Source: Ancylomarina sp. 16SWW S1-10-2 (GTDB taxonomy: Bacteria > Bacteroidota > Bacteroidia > Bacteroidales > Marinifilaceae). From it: DNA of 64,000 bases. The notes under the pieces were generated by a model. That model searched no databases. It was given only the letters and a program-made list of their open reading frames with translations, and was not told where the DNA came from. A program made the translations under genes and the position numbers. Positions 56,972 through 64,000 of the stretch are shown here, piece after piece. Location: contig NZ_SADB01000001.1 in NCBI RefSeq assembly GCF_009669305.1, forward strand, positions 124,001-188,000, written 5' to 3'. Numbering within the stretch: position 1 is the first letter of the stretch; the number at the start of each line of letters is the position of its first letter.

Positions 56972-58324
56972 TTATTTATTATGCAACAAGGTTAACGATC
57001 CTCTTTCAGTATAATGTTTACCTTCTTCTTCTCGACCTTCCGCTTCTATCACATAAAAATAAGTTCCTGGAGAAGCAAGTTTCCCATTTATCTTTCCATT
57101 CCAACTTTTAGAACTTTTTGTACCATCAACTTCATTACCTGGAGATACATCTGATTCATGAAATTCAGAAACTAAACGTCCCCAACGGTTAAAAATCTTA
57201 ACCGAATATGATTTTACAGAATATAACTTTACATGAAATTCATCATTAACACCATCTCCATTTGGTGTAAATACATTGGGAACTTCAAAAAGAGACTCCC
57301 CTACTTTAATTTCAGTGGAGGTGAAAATATCAACACAATTCATAGAATCGTCATTGTTTATAGCTATCAATTTTACAAAATAACTTCCTGGATGGAGATA
57401 AGTATAAATCTCGTTCTCACCTGTCATAACATCAGCAAGTAGACTATCCCTTGTTGATATAGGATCATCAAGTCTATCTTTATCTTGATAAAAAAACCAT
57501 TGGAAACTTGTAGCATTAGGATCGTCAGTATCAAACGTCACTTCTAAAGGTGCTTCTCCCGAAGAAGGATCAAAAGTAAAAGTGGCATCAACGACGTATG
57601 TATTAGAAATAACTTGATTTGAAGTATATTCAAAACCACATTCATCAATTACTGTTATTTCATACTCAGAATCTCCTTCGAATGAATCATCATCTATAAA
57701 ACTCTTTTCAGAACCATCGTAATCAGGAACAGTAACATATTGCAACTCTACTCCACCTCGTTTAAATGAGAATATAGCAGTTGTTATAAGATCGAGTAGA
57801 TCTGAAGATGGATAATTATTGTATTGGTAAGTTGTAGCAATATAAGACGACGTAAAATGTACCCCCACGCAATCCATTAAAGTTTTAGTCAAACTTGGCT
57901 GAATCATACTTTTTAGGTGATTAATAACCCAAGCTTGATAAACTTGAGATGTCTCTCCTCCTTTTTCAAGAATTACCCTATAAAAGCCATCAGATAAATC
58001 ACTTAAAATTGACTCTTGACCATTATTAATAGGAAAAGTTCCACCATAAGTATTAGTTCCACTATCCCATTTCGTCCACGTAAAGTCCCAACCAGAAGTT
58101 CCATCTGGAGAAACAGCTTTTAATTCACCTGCACCAACACCAGCTTCATCACAAAAAACAAAAATATCATCTTGCTTCCCCACGGAGTAGGCAGTTGTTG
58201 AACTATAACTCGATAAAGGAGCAGTTATTTGAGCTTGAAGCGTTGATTGGCATAAAATTAAGGCTAGTAAAATTCCAGAAAATAATCGAAATTTATTTGA
58301 AATAGCTAAAACCATTAGTCTCAT
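56972..58324 (-). CDS. Secreted protein with PKD-like and CHU_C (gliding-associated C-terminal) domains
   Basis: A 450-residue exported protein with a signal peptide (about 1-32, ending LQAQI). The middle part is beta-rich, with a PKD-like module (about 245-335; DATFTFDPSSGEAPLEVTFD, TYLHPGSYFVKLIAIN). The C-terminal ~95 residues are the CHU_C/gliding motility-associated domain (VPNVFTPNGDGVNDEFHVKL, KIFNRWGRLV, SPGTYFYVIEAEG), which is the type B sorting domain of type IX secretion cargo. It is predicted to be exported across the outer membrane and held at the cell surface. Monocistronic. Ligand unknown. Confidence 0.85.
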   Translation of the reverse strand: MRLMVLAISNKFRLFSGILLALILCQSTLQAQITAPLSSYSSTTAYSVGKQDDIFVFCDEAGVGAGELKAVSPDGTSGWDFTWTKWDSGTNTYGGTFPINNGQESILSDLSDGFYRVILEKGGETSQVYQAWVINHLKSMIQPSLTKTLMDCVGVHFTSSYIATTYQYNNYPSSDLLDLITTAIFSFKRGGVELQYVTVPDYDGSEKSFIDDDSFEGDSEYEITVIDECGFEYTSNQVISNTYVVDATFTFDPSSGEAPLEVTFDTDDPNATSFQWFFYQDKDRLDDPISTRDSLLADVMTGENEIYTYLHPGSYFVKLIAINNDDSMNCVDIFTSTEIKVGESLFEVPNVFTPNGDGVNDEFHVKLYSVKSYSVKIFNRWGRLVSEFHESDVSPGNEVDGTKSSKSWNGKINGKLASPGTYFYVIEAEGREEEGKHYTERGSLTLLHNK

Positions 58325-58457
58325 ATGTTTCTATTTTTAGAATACTTGATTTACAATATTAAATAAATAATGTCGTATTTATGATATCTAAACACAGATT
58401 TATGAAATTACGAATGATATTTACAAAAATATGTATGAGACTAAGTGTGCATTTTTA

Positions 58458-58465
58458 TACTTTTG
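58458..58465 (+). promoter_or_regulatory. Candidate -7 element (TACTTTTG) of the helicase gene
   Basis: It matches TAnnTTTG, 39 bp before the helicase start. No -33 TTG is seen. Confidence 0.4.
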
Positions 58466-58504
58466 GGCTAGTATTTTGAAATTGAAAAAACAGAGAATAA
58501 GCAT

Positions 58505-60820
58505 ATGGATTATTTAAACGACCTAAACCCGGTACAACGCGAAGCTGTAGAAAAAACAGAAGGCCCATCTCTAATAATTGCTGGAGCTGGATCGGGGAAA
58601 ACCCGTGTTTTGACCTATCGTATTGCTCACTTATTAAATAAAGGCGTACGTCCATATACCATATTGGCTCTTACATTTACCAATAAGGCAGCTCGCGAAA
58701 TGAAAGAACGTATCAGTCGTATTGTTGGTTCGGAACAAGCTCAATCTCTTTGGATGGGAACATTCCATTCTACTTTTGCGAAAATTTTACGTTACGAAGC
58801 AGAACATTTAGGTTTCGATTCCAATTTTACGATTTATGATACTCAAGATTCAAGGAACTTACTTCGTAGTATTATAAAAGAAATGAAGTTGGATGATAAG
58901 GTCTATAAAGCCAAAGATGTACTTAATCGGATTTCGTCTGCCAAAAATAATCTCGTAACAGCAAATGCTTATTCTCAAAACTCTGCTGCACAAGAAATTG
59001 ATGCATCGAACCGAAGACCATTAACTTCAGAAATTTACAAGCGCTATAACCATCGTTGTCGTCAAGCCAATGCCATGGATTTTGATGATTTACTTTTACA
59101 AACTAATATCCTTTTCAAGAACTCACCCGAAATTTTAACAAAATACCAAAACAAGTTTAAATATATATTGGTCGATGAGTACCAAGATACAAACTATTCG
59201 CAATATTTAATCGTTAAGAAACTAGCCGAACAGCATAAAAATGTTAGTGTTGTAGGTGACGATGCACAAAGTATATATTCTTTTCGTGGAGCTAAAATTG
59301 AGAACATCCTCAACTTTAGAAACGATTACCCAAACTACCAACTATTCAAACTTGAACAAAATTACCGTTCTACACAGATTATTGTAAATGCTGCTAACTC
59401 TGTTATTAAGAATAATAAGGGACAGATAAAAAAAGAATCCTTTTCGAATAAAGAAGGTGGCGAAAATATAAAAGTCATTAAAGCAATGACTGATCATGAA
59501 GAAGGCTATATTATAGCTAACGATATTTTTGAAACAAAGATGCGAAAACGTCTAAAGTTTGAAGATTTCGCAATTCTTTACAGGACCAATGCACAATCAC
59601 GAATTTTTGAAGAATCTCTAAGAAAACTAAACTTACCTTATAAAATATATGGCGGTCTGTCTTTTTATCAACGTAAAGAAGTAAAAGACTTGCTTTCTTA
59701 TTTTAGGATGGCAGTTAACCCAAACGACGAAGAGGCTATAAAACGTACCATTAATTATCCAAAAAGAGGTATTGGTGCAACTACAATTAATAAACTACAA
59801 GATGCAGCTACAAGCACAGGACAAAGTATGTGGAATATTATCTGTGGCTTAAATGAACGTCCATATGGCTTAAATACGGGAACAATAACTAAGGTTTTAA
59901 AATTTGCTACATTGGTAAACGGATTTGCCATGAAAATTGAACACGAATCAGCTTTTGATTTGGCAAGTCGAGTTTCAAAAGAGACAGGTATTATCAAAGA
60001 ACTTTATAACGATAGATCACCAGAAGGCGTTTCTCGTCATGAAAATATTCAAGAACTTTTAACCGCTATTCAAGATTTCACACAAATTGCACTTGAAGAA
60101 GGACGAGAAAACAAACTGGCAAACTACTTAGAAGATGTCGCTTTATTAACTGATCATGATAATGAGAAAGACGAAGACAGAGATAAAGTGTCTATGATGA
60201 CTATACATTCATCTAAGGGTCTTGAATTTCCATATCTCTATGTGGTAGGTATGGAGGAAGATTTATTTCCATCAAAATTATCAATAGCATCACCTCAAGA
60301 ATTAGAAGAAGAACGTCGATTATTTTATGTTGCAATAACCAGAGCTCAAGAGAAAGTTAGCTTATCTTTTGCAAAATCACGATACAAATGGGGCGACATA
60401 AGCTATCCTCGACCTAGTCGTTTTTTAAAAGAAATGGATCCTAAATATATCGATTTCACTTATGAACAAGAACCTGAATTTGGTAACTTGGGATCGAGAA
60501 CAACTGAAAGTGATAGTAGTCATGAACAAATAATGTCTAACTCACGTTTCCAACAAAAGAAAAAACCAAGTTTACGTCCCAAACTATCACAAACAAACAC
60601 TAGGTTAAAAGCAATAAATAATCAGGAAGCAAACAAAAATTTTGAAGCTTCAGATGCTAGCAAAATACAAGCAGGAATGCAAATTGAACATCAACGATTT
60701 GGGAAAGGTAAAGTTTTGCATTTAGAAGGAGAAGCACCCAATATTAAGGCGACTGTATTTTTCCAAAACGTAGGGCAAAAGCAATTGTTATTAAAATTTG
60801 CCAAGTTAAAAATCGTATAA
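58505..60820 (+). CDS. ATP-dependent DNA helicase, UvrD/PcrA/Rep family
   Basis: A 771-residue superfamily 1 3'-5' helicase. Motifs in order: the Q motif LNPVQREAV, Walker A AGAGSGKTRVLTYR (about 28-41), Ia TFTNKAAREMKERI, II LVDEYQDTN, III VVGDDAQSIYSFRGA, IV NYRSTQIIVNAANSV, V MMTIHSSKGLEFPYLYVVGM and VI ERRLFYVAITRAQEKVSL. A disordered Gln/Lys-rich linker leads to a C-terminal small beta module (about 705-770; IQAGMQIEHQRFGKGKVLHL), as in PcrA, where it binds RNA polymerase. Likely roles are nucleotide excision and mismatch repair. Standalone gene. Confidence 0.94.
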   Translation: MDYLNDLNPVQREAVEKTEGPSLIIAGAGSGKTRVLTYRIAHLLNKGVRPYTILALTFTNKAAREMKERISRIVGSEQAQSLWMGTFHSTFAKILRYEAEHLGFDSNFTIYDTQDSRNLLRSIIKEMKLDDKVYKAKDVLNRISSAKNNLVTANAYSQNSAAQEIDASNRRPLTSEIYKRYNHRCRQANAMDFDDLLLQTNILFKNSPEILTKYQNKFKYILVDEYQDTNYSQYLIVKKLAEQHKNVSVVGDDAQSIYSFRGAKIENILNFRNDYPNYQLFKLEQNYRSTQIIVNAANSVIKNNKGQIKKESFSNKEGGENIKVIKAMTDHEEGYIIANDIFETKMRKRLKFEDFAILYRTNAQSRIFEESLRKLNLPYKIYGGLSFYQRKEVKDLLSYFRMAVNPNDEEAIKRTINYPKRGIGATTINKLQDAATSTGQSMWNIICGLNERPYGLNTGTITKVLKFATLVNGFAMKIEHESAFDLASRVSKETGIIKELYNDRSPEGVSRHENIQELLTAIQDFTQIALEEGRENKLANYLEDVALLTDHDNEKDEDRDKVSMMTIHSSKGLEFPYLYVVGMEEDLFPSKLSIASPQELEEERRLFYVAITRAQEKVSLSFAKSRYKWGDISYPRPSRFLKEMDPKYIDFTYEQEPEFGNLGSRTTESDSSHEQIMSNSRFQQKKKPSLRPKLSQTNTRLKAINNQEANKNFEASDASKIQAGMQIEHQRFGKGKVLHLEGEAPNIKATVFFQNVGQKQLLLKFAKLKIV

Positions 60821-61178
60821 ATTCAATTAAACAAAACCTAATTATAAAAGCTAATTGAGTATCCATTTGCATTAAAAGAAGAAATACTGTACATTTGCCT
60901 TGAGTTATAGATCATTCTGTGAATAAACTCGACAAATTAGATACACTTTTATTATCGACAATAACTTCAATTTAAGATAATAAAAAGCTCAAGTATCAAC
61001 TGATTTATCTTCGTTTTTTTTAGTATTATTGTATTCTTCAAAACACGTCTTAAAAATCAATACTATTTAAGGGCAAATAAAAAATTAAAAACTTATTTAA
61101 GTTACATCGATAAGTTTTCCCACAAAATAAGTGATAACTGTAAACAACACATTTCAGTTAAAACACAACAAAAAATAA
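60821..61178. other. Intergenic region with a distal promoter and long leader
   Basis: No gene is visible. A consensus promoter at 60867-60897 faces the DUF4290 gene but lies about 280 bp before it. A poly-T tract near 61013-61021 lies roughly 115 bp after the expected start site, with only a weak upstream stem. It could be an untranslated leader or a small RNA. Confidence 0.5.
60867..60897 (+). promoter_or_regulatory. Consensus promoter (TTG / TACATTTG)
   Basis: TTG at 60867-60869 and TACATTTG at 60890-60897 are 20 bp apart, an exact match to the Bacteroidota -33/-7 pattern. It lies about 280 bp upstream of the next coding start. Confidence 0.6.
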
Positions 61179-61796
61179 ATGGATTACAATTCAAATAGGG
61201 TGAAATTATTACTCCCTGAATATGGCAGAAACGTTCAAATGATGGTGGATTTTGCCATGAAAATAGAGGACAGAGACGAAAGAAATAAAGCTGCCAAAAC
61301 TATTATTTCTATCATGGGTAATATGTACCCTCACCTTAGAGACGTTAGTGATTTTAGACATAAACTTTGGGATCATTTAGCTATCATGACAGATTTTCAT
61401 TTCGATATTGATTCTCCATATGAATTACCTACGAAAGAAAAATTAGCTGAAAAACCTGAAGTTCTTCCATACAACTCTCATAGAATTAGATTTCGCCACT
61501 ATGGTAAAATTATTGAATCTATGGTTCAAAAAGCAATTGAGCTTGAGGATGAAAAAGAACAATCAGCTTTGATTTCGATGATTGCCAATCATATGAAAAA
61601 ATCATATTCCAATTGGAATAAAGATGGTGTTGCTGATCAAAAAATATTCAAGGATATTGTAGACATATCTGGAGGAAAATTAACTATTCCTCAAAATTTG
61701 AGACTTAGAGAAATTCACAACAAAGACTTTCAGCCAAAAAATAAGAAAAAGACATTTCATAAAAGTGAGAATAGAAAATTCGTTAAGAAGAAATAA
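61179..61796 (+). CDS. DUF4290 family protein
   Basis: A 205-residue cytoplasmic helical protein of unknown function, matching DUF4290, a Bacteroidota family: MDYNSNRVKLLLPEYGRNVQ, KAAKTIISIMGNMYPHLRDV and FRHKLWDHLAIMTDFHFDID. A second, shorter repeat-like segment (YNSHRIRFRHYGKIIESMVQ) suggests internal duplication of an N-S-x-R-x-R/K-x-Y-G unit. The tail is Lys-rich. It precedes murA, a gene pairing often seen in this phylum, without a known functional link. Confidence 0.85.
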   Translation: MDYNSNRVKLLLPEYGRNVQMMVDFAMKIEDRDERNKAAKTIISIMGNMYPHLRDVSDFRHKLWDHLAIMTDFHFDIDSPYELPTKEKLAEKPEVLPYNSHRIRFRHYGKIIESMVQKAIELEDEKEQSALISMIANHMKKSYSNWNKDGVADQKIFKDIVDISGGKLTIPQNLRLREIHNKDFQPKNKKKTFHKSENRKFVKKK

Positions 61797-61821
61797 TCTT
61801 ATTGATTTTCTCAACATATTT

Positions 61822-61842
61822 AAACCGGATAATTTCCGGTTT
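61822..61842 (+). terminator. Terminator of the DUF4290 gene
   Basis: AAACCGGA and TCCGGTTT form an 8-bp stem with a 5-bp loop followed by a T run, 26 bp after the stop. Confidence 0.85.
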
Positions 61843-62035
61843 TTTTTGTGCCTAATTGAGATACACATATTTTCTAAATTTACTCTTTATCAACTTTAGT
61901 TTTAAAGGTCCTTTTCATTATCTTTAAGCTAAAATTTAAGATAATTACAGTCGAGTAAGTGGTTTTTATAGCTATAAACTGATTATCAAACATTACACTA
62001 AGCATTCTATCATAACACACCTAATGATCAAATAA

Positions 62036-63346
62036 ATGAGCACATTCGAAATAACTGGTGGCACAAGACTAAAAGGTGAATTACATCCTCAAGGAGCAAA
62101 AAATGAAGCTTTACAAGTTTTATGTGCAACTCTCCTAACTAGCGAAAAAGTTAGAATTCATAATATTCCAAACATCCTTGATGTTAATCGTTTGATAGAA
62201 TTACTAACATCATTAGGCGTAAATGTAACTCAAGAAACAAAAAACACATACTGTTTCGAAGCTAAAGAAATAGATCTAGAGTATCTAAACTCTGATGAGT
62301 TTGCAAAAAAAGGCTCATCGCTCCGCGGCTCAATAATGATTATTGGTCCTTTGCTAGCTCGTTTCGGAAAAGCTTATATTCCCAAACCAGGCGGTGATAA
62401 GATTGGACGTAGAAGATTAGACACTCACTTTATTGGTCTTCAAAAATTAGGCGCAGATTTAAAATACAAGCAAGGAGACAAATTTTACAAATTGGAAACA
62501 CCTCGTCTTAAAGGCACCTATATGTTGCTTGATGAAGCATCGGTTACAGGTACAGCTAACATTATAATGGCGTCTGTACTTGCAGAGGGTAAAACAACAA
62601 TTTATAATGCTGCTTGCGAACCCTACATTCAACAACTATGTAGAATGTTAAATTCGATGGGAGCCAAAATAACAGGAATAGGCTCTAATTTAATCTACGT
62701 AGAAGGTGTTAAAGCTCTTTCGGGTTGCGAGCATCGAGTTCTGCCTGACATGATTGAAATCGGTAGTTTTATTGGATTGGCAGCAATGACAAAATCTGAG
62801 ATCACAATTAAGAATGTAGCTTACAAAGAATTAGGTGTTATTCCTGATACATTCAAAAAACTAGGTATTAAACTCGAGATTATTGGCGACGATATTTATA
62901 TTCCCCAGCAAGAGAATTATGCGATTGAAAATTTCATGGATGGTTCAATATTAACCATTGCTGATGCGCCATGGCCTGGATTAACCCCAGATCTTTTAAG
63001 CATTATCCTTGTGGTTGCAACCCAAGCCAAAGGAAGTGTTCTTATACATCAAAAGATGTTTGAATCTCGTTTATTCTTTACCGACAAATTGATTGACATG
63101 GGTGCACAAATTATATTATGTGATCCACATAGAGCAACAGTTATTGGTCTTAATCAGGAAACACAACTTAGAGCTACTAAAATGGTTTCACCAGACATTA
63201 GAGCAGGTGTTTCACTTTTAATTGCAGCACTTTCAGCAGAAGGAACTAGTACTATTCAAAATATTGATCAAATTGACAGAGGTTATGAAAATGTAGACCT
63301 TCGCTTAAATGCAATTGGCGCAAAAATCAGAAGAATTGACAATTAA
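62036..63346 (+). CDS. murA: UDP-N-acetylglucosamine 1-carboxyvinyltransferase with Asp in place of the fosfomycin-target Cys
   Basis: MurA transfers enolpyruvate from PEP to UDP-GlcNAc, the first committed step of peptidoglycan synthesis. The 436-residue protein has the two-domain EPT fold: Lys22-Asn23 (GAKNEAL) for PEP binding, the PGG loop, SVTGTANIIMASVLAEGKT, and APWPGLTPDLLS with the catalytic Asp. The loop residue that is Cys115 in Escherichia coli and is alkylated by fosfomycin is Asp121 here (KPGGDKIGRRRLD). The same exchange gives fosfomycin insensitivity in other bacteria. It lies 239 bp after the DUF4290 gene, whose terminator separates them. Confidence 0.95.
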   Translation: MSTFEITGGTRLKGELHPQGAKNEALQVLCATLLTSEKVRIHNIPNILDVNRLIELLTSLGVNVTQETKNTYCFEAKEIDLEYLNSDEFAKKGSSLRGSIMIIGPLLARFGKAYIPKPGGDKIGRRRLDTHFIGLQKLGADLKYKQGDKFYKLETPRLKGTYMLLDEASVTGTANIIMASVLAEGKTTIYNAACEPYIQQLCRMLNSMGAKITGIGSNLIYVEGVKALSGCEHRVLPDMIEIGSFIGLAAMTKSEITIKNVAYKELGVIPDTFKKLGIKLEIIGDDIYIPQQENYAIENFMDGSILTIADAPWPGLTPDLLSIILVVATQAKGSVLIHQKMFESRLFFTDKLIDMGAQIILCDPHRATVIGLNQETQLRATKMVSPDIRAGVSLLIAALSAEGTSTIQNIDQIDRGYENVDLRLNAIGAKIRRIDN

Positions 63347-63443
63347 CTATTTATTAACAGTCTAAATAATAGCAAAGAACTAGTTTTACTCTCGTAATAA
63401 ACTAGACAATTATACTGTTCATAAAATTAAAAAAATCAGCATT

Positions 63444-63980
63444 ATGAAAAAATTAAATCTTAGTATACTAATTACACTTCTTGTTTTATCTTTTTCAGCT
63501 TTTGCTGGAGAAAAAGGGACGAATGTAAAAGAAGGTTTAAATATTGGAAATAAAATTCCAGGCATCTCAGCTAAAACTCCAAATGATAAGACAATTAATC
63601 TGAGTGATCTCAAGGGCAAGCTAGTTCTAGTCGATTTTTGGGCATCATGGTGTGGACCATGTCGTAATGAAAACCCTTTTGTCGTTTCAGTTTACAACAA
63701 ATTTAAAGATCAAAATTTCAAAAATGGTAAGGGTTTTACAGTTTTTAGCTTTTCTTTAGACAACAAAGAAAATAATTGGAAAAATGCCATCAAAAAAGAT
63801 GAATTAATTTGGGAAAATCACGCCAGTGAATTAAAAGGATGGTACTCTCCTACTGCCATTAAATTTGGCATTAATTCAATTCCTTCAAACTTCTTAATAG
63901 ATGAGAATGGAATTATTTTAGCTAAAAATTTAAGAGGTCAAAAATTAGAATTGATATTACAGCAGTATTTAAAGAAATAG
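63444..63980 (+). CDS. Periplasmic TlpA-like thioredoxin
   Basis: A complete 178-residue exported protein with a signal peptide (about 1-21, ending AFAGE). The thioredoxin fold of the AhpC-TSA/TlpA type has the redox motif WCGPC (Cys70 and Cys73, DFWASWCGPCRNENP), a long insertion around residues 90-135 and the cis-Pro loop INSIPSNFLIDENG. Such proteins reduce disulfides of periplasmic or cytochrome c maturation partners. It lies 97 bp after murA. Confidence 0.9.
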   Translation: MKKLNLSILITLLVLSFSAFAGEKGTNVKEGLNIGNKIPGISAKTPNDKTINLSDLKGKLVLVDFWASWCGPCRNENPFVVSVYNKFKDQNFKNGKGFTVFSFSLDNKENNWKNAIKKDELIWENHASELKGWYSPTAIKFGINSIPSNFLIDENGIILAKNLRGQKLELILQQYLKK

Positions 63981-64000
63981 TTTTTATACTCAATTAAATA

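Noticed and set aside
63380-63404. Hairpin after murA (CTAGTTT...AAACTAG) as a terminator
   Set aside because: A 7-bp AT-rich stem with no following T run; too weak to call.

Overview
The window is a low-GC stretch of core chromosome from a member of the Bacteroidota, probably class Bacteroidia (a marine Marinilabiliales-type organism is a guess, not shown). Evidence: gliding genes gldD and gldE, a secreted protein with the CHU_C-type C-terminal domain of type IX secretion cargo, lineage-restricted families (DUF4924, DUF4290), a Bacteroides-type second EF-G, a str operon without tuf, promoters of the TTG / TAnnTTTG type, and almost no Shine-Dalgarno sequences.

Layout. (1) 1-5156, plus strand: end of pth, an S4-domain RNA-binding protein, a DUF4924 protein, an EamA transporter, lnt, and a secreted beta-rich protein. 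(2) 5175-5281: a large imperfect palindrome between convergent genes. (3) 5322-18006, mostly minus strand: an FAD-dependent dehydrogenase with a cysteine cluster, a tricorn-type protease, an ECF sigma / membrane protein / Spy-like protein module, transketolase, a VWA protein, an orphan, and a transglutaminase-like protein. (4) 18175-27907: ychF, crcB, a PafA-family protein that has lost most metal ligands, then the minus-strand run mutY-ssb-gldE-gldD-phosphopantetheinyl transferase, and divergently HU, a 29-residue basic protein, and RNase G. (5) 28101-35942, minus strand: hutH, hisS, two small membrane proteins, ettA and eno. (6) 36144-54076: one continuous str-S10-spc-alpha ribosomal cluster on the minus strand, from rpsL to rplQ. 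(7) 54741-63980: the EF-G paralogue, a CHU_C/PKD protein, a UvrD-family helicase, a DUF4290 protein, murA and a TlpA-like thioredoxin.

No CRISPR array, insertion sequence, prophage, rRNA or tRNA gene was recognised. There is no obvious new multi-gene system. The points most worth following up are: a full-length but decayed methionine aminopeptidase gene (map) still in its ribosomal-operon position between secY and infA; a 30-bp two-block promoter-like element duplicated before the ECF sigma gene and before its partner genes, which suggests an autoregulated sigma circuit; a secreted alkaline-phosphatase-superfamily protein with a dismantled active site; an EF-G paralogue missing the GTPase histidine; and an unusually small basic protein that resembles bS22/mS38-type ribosomal proteins.
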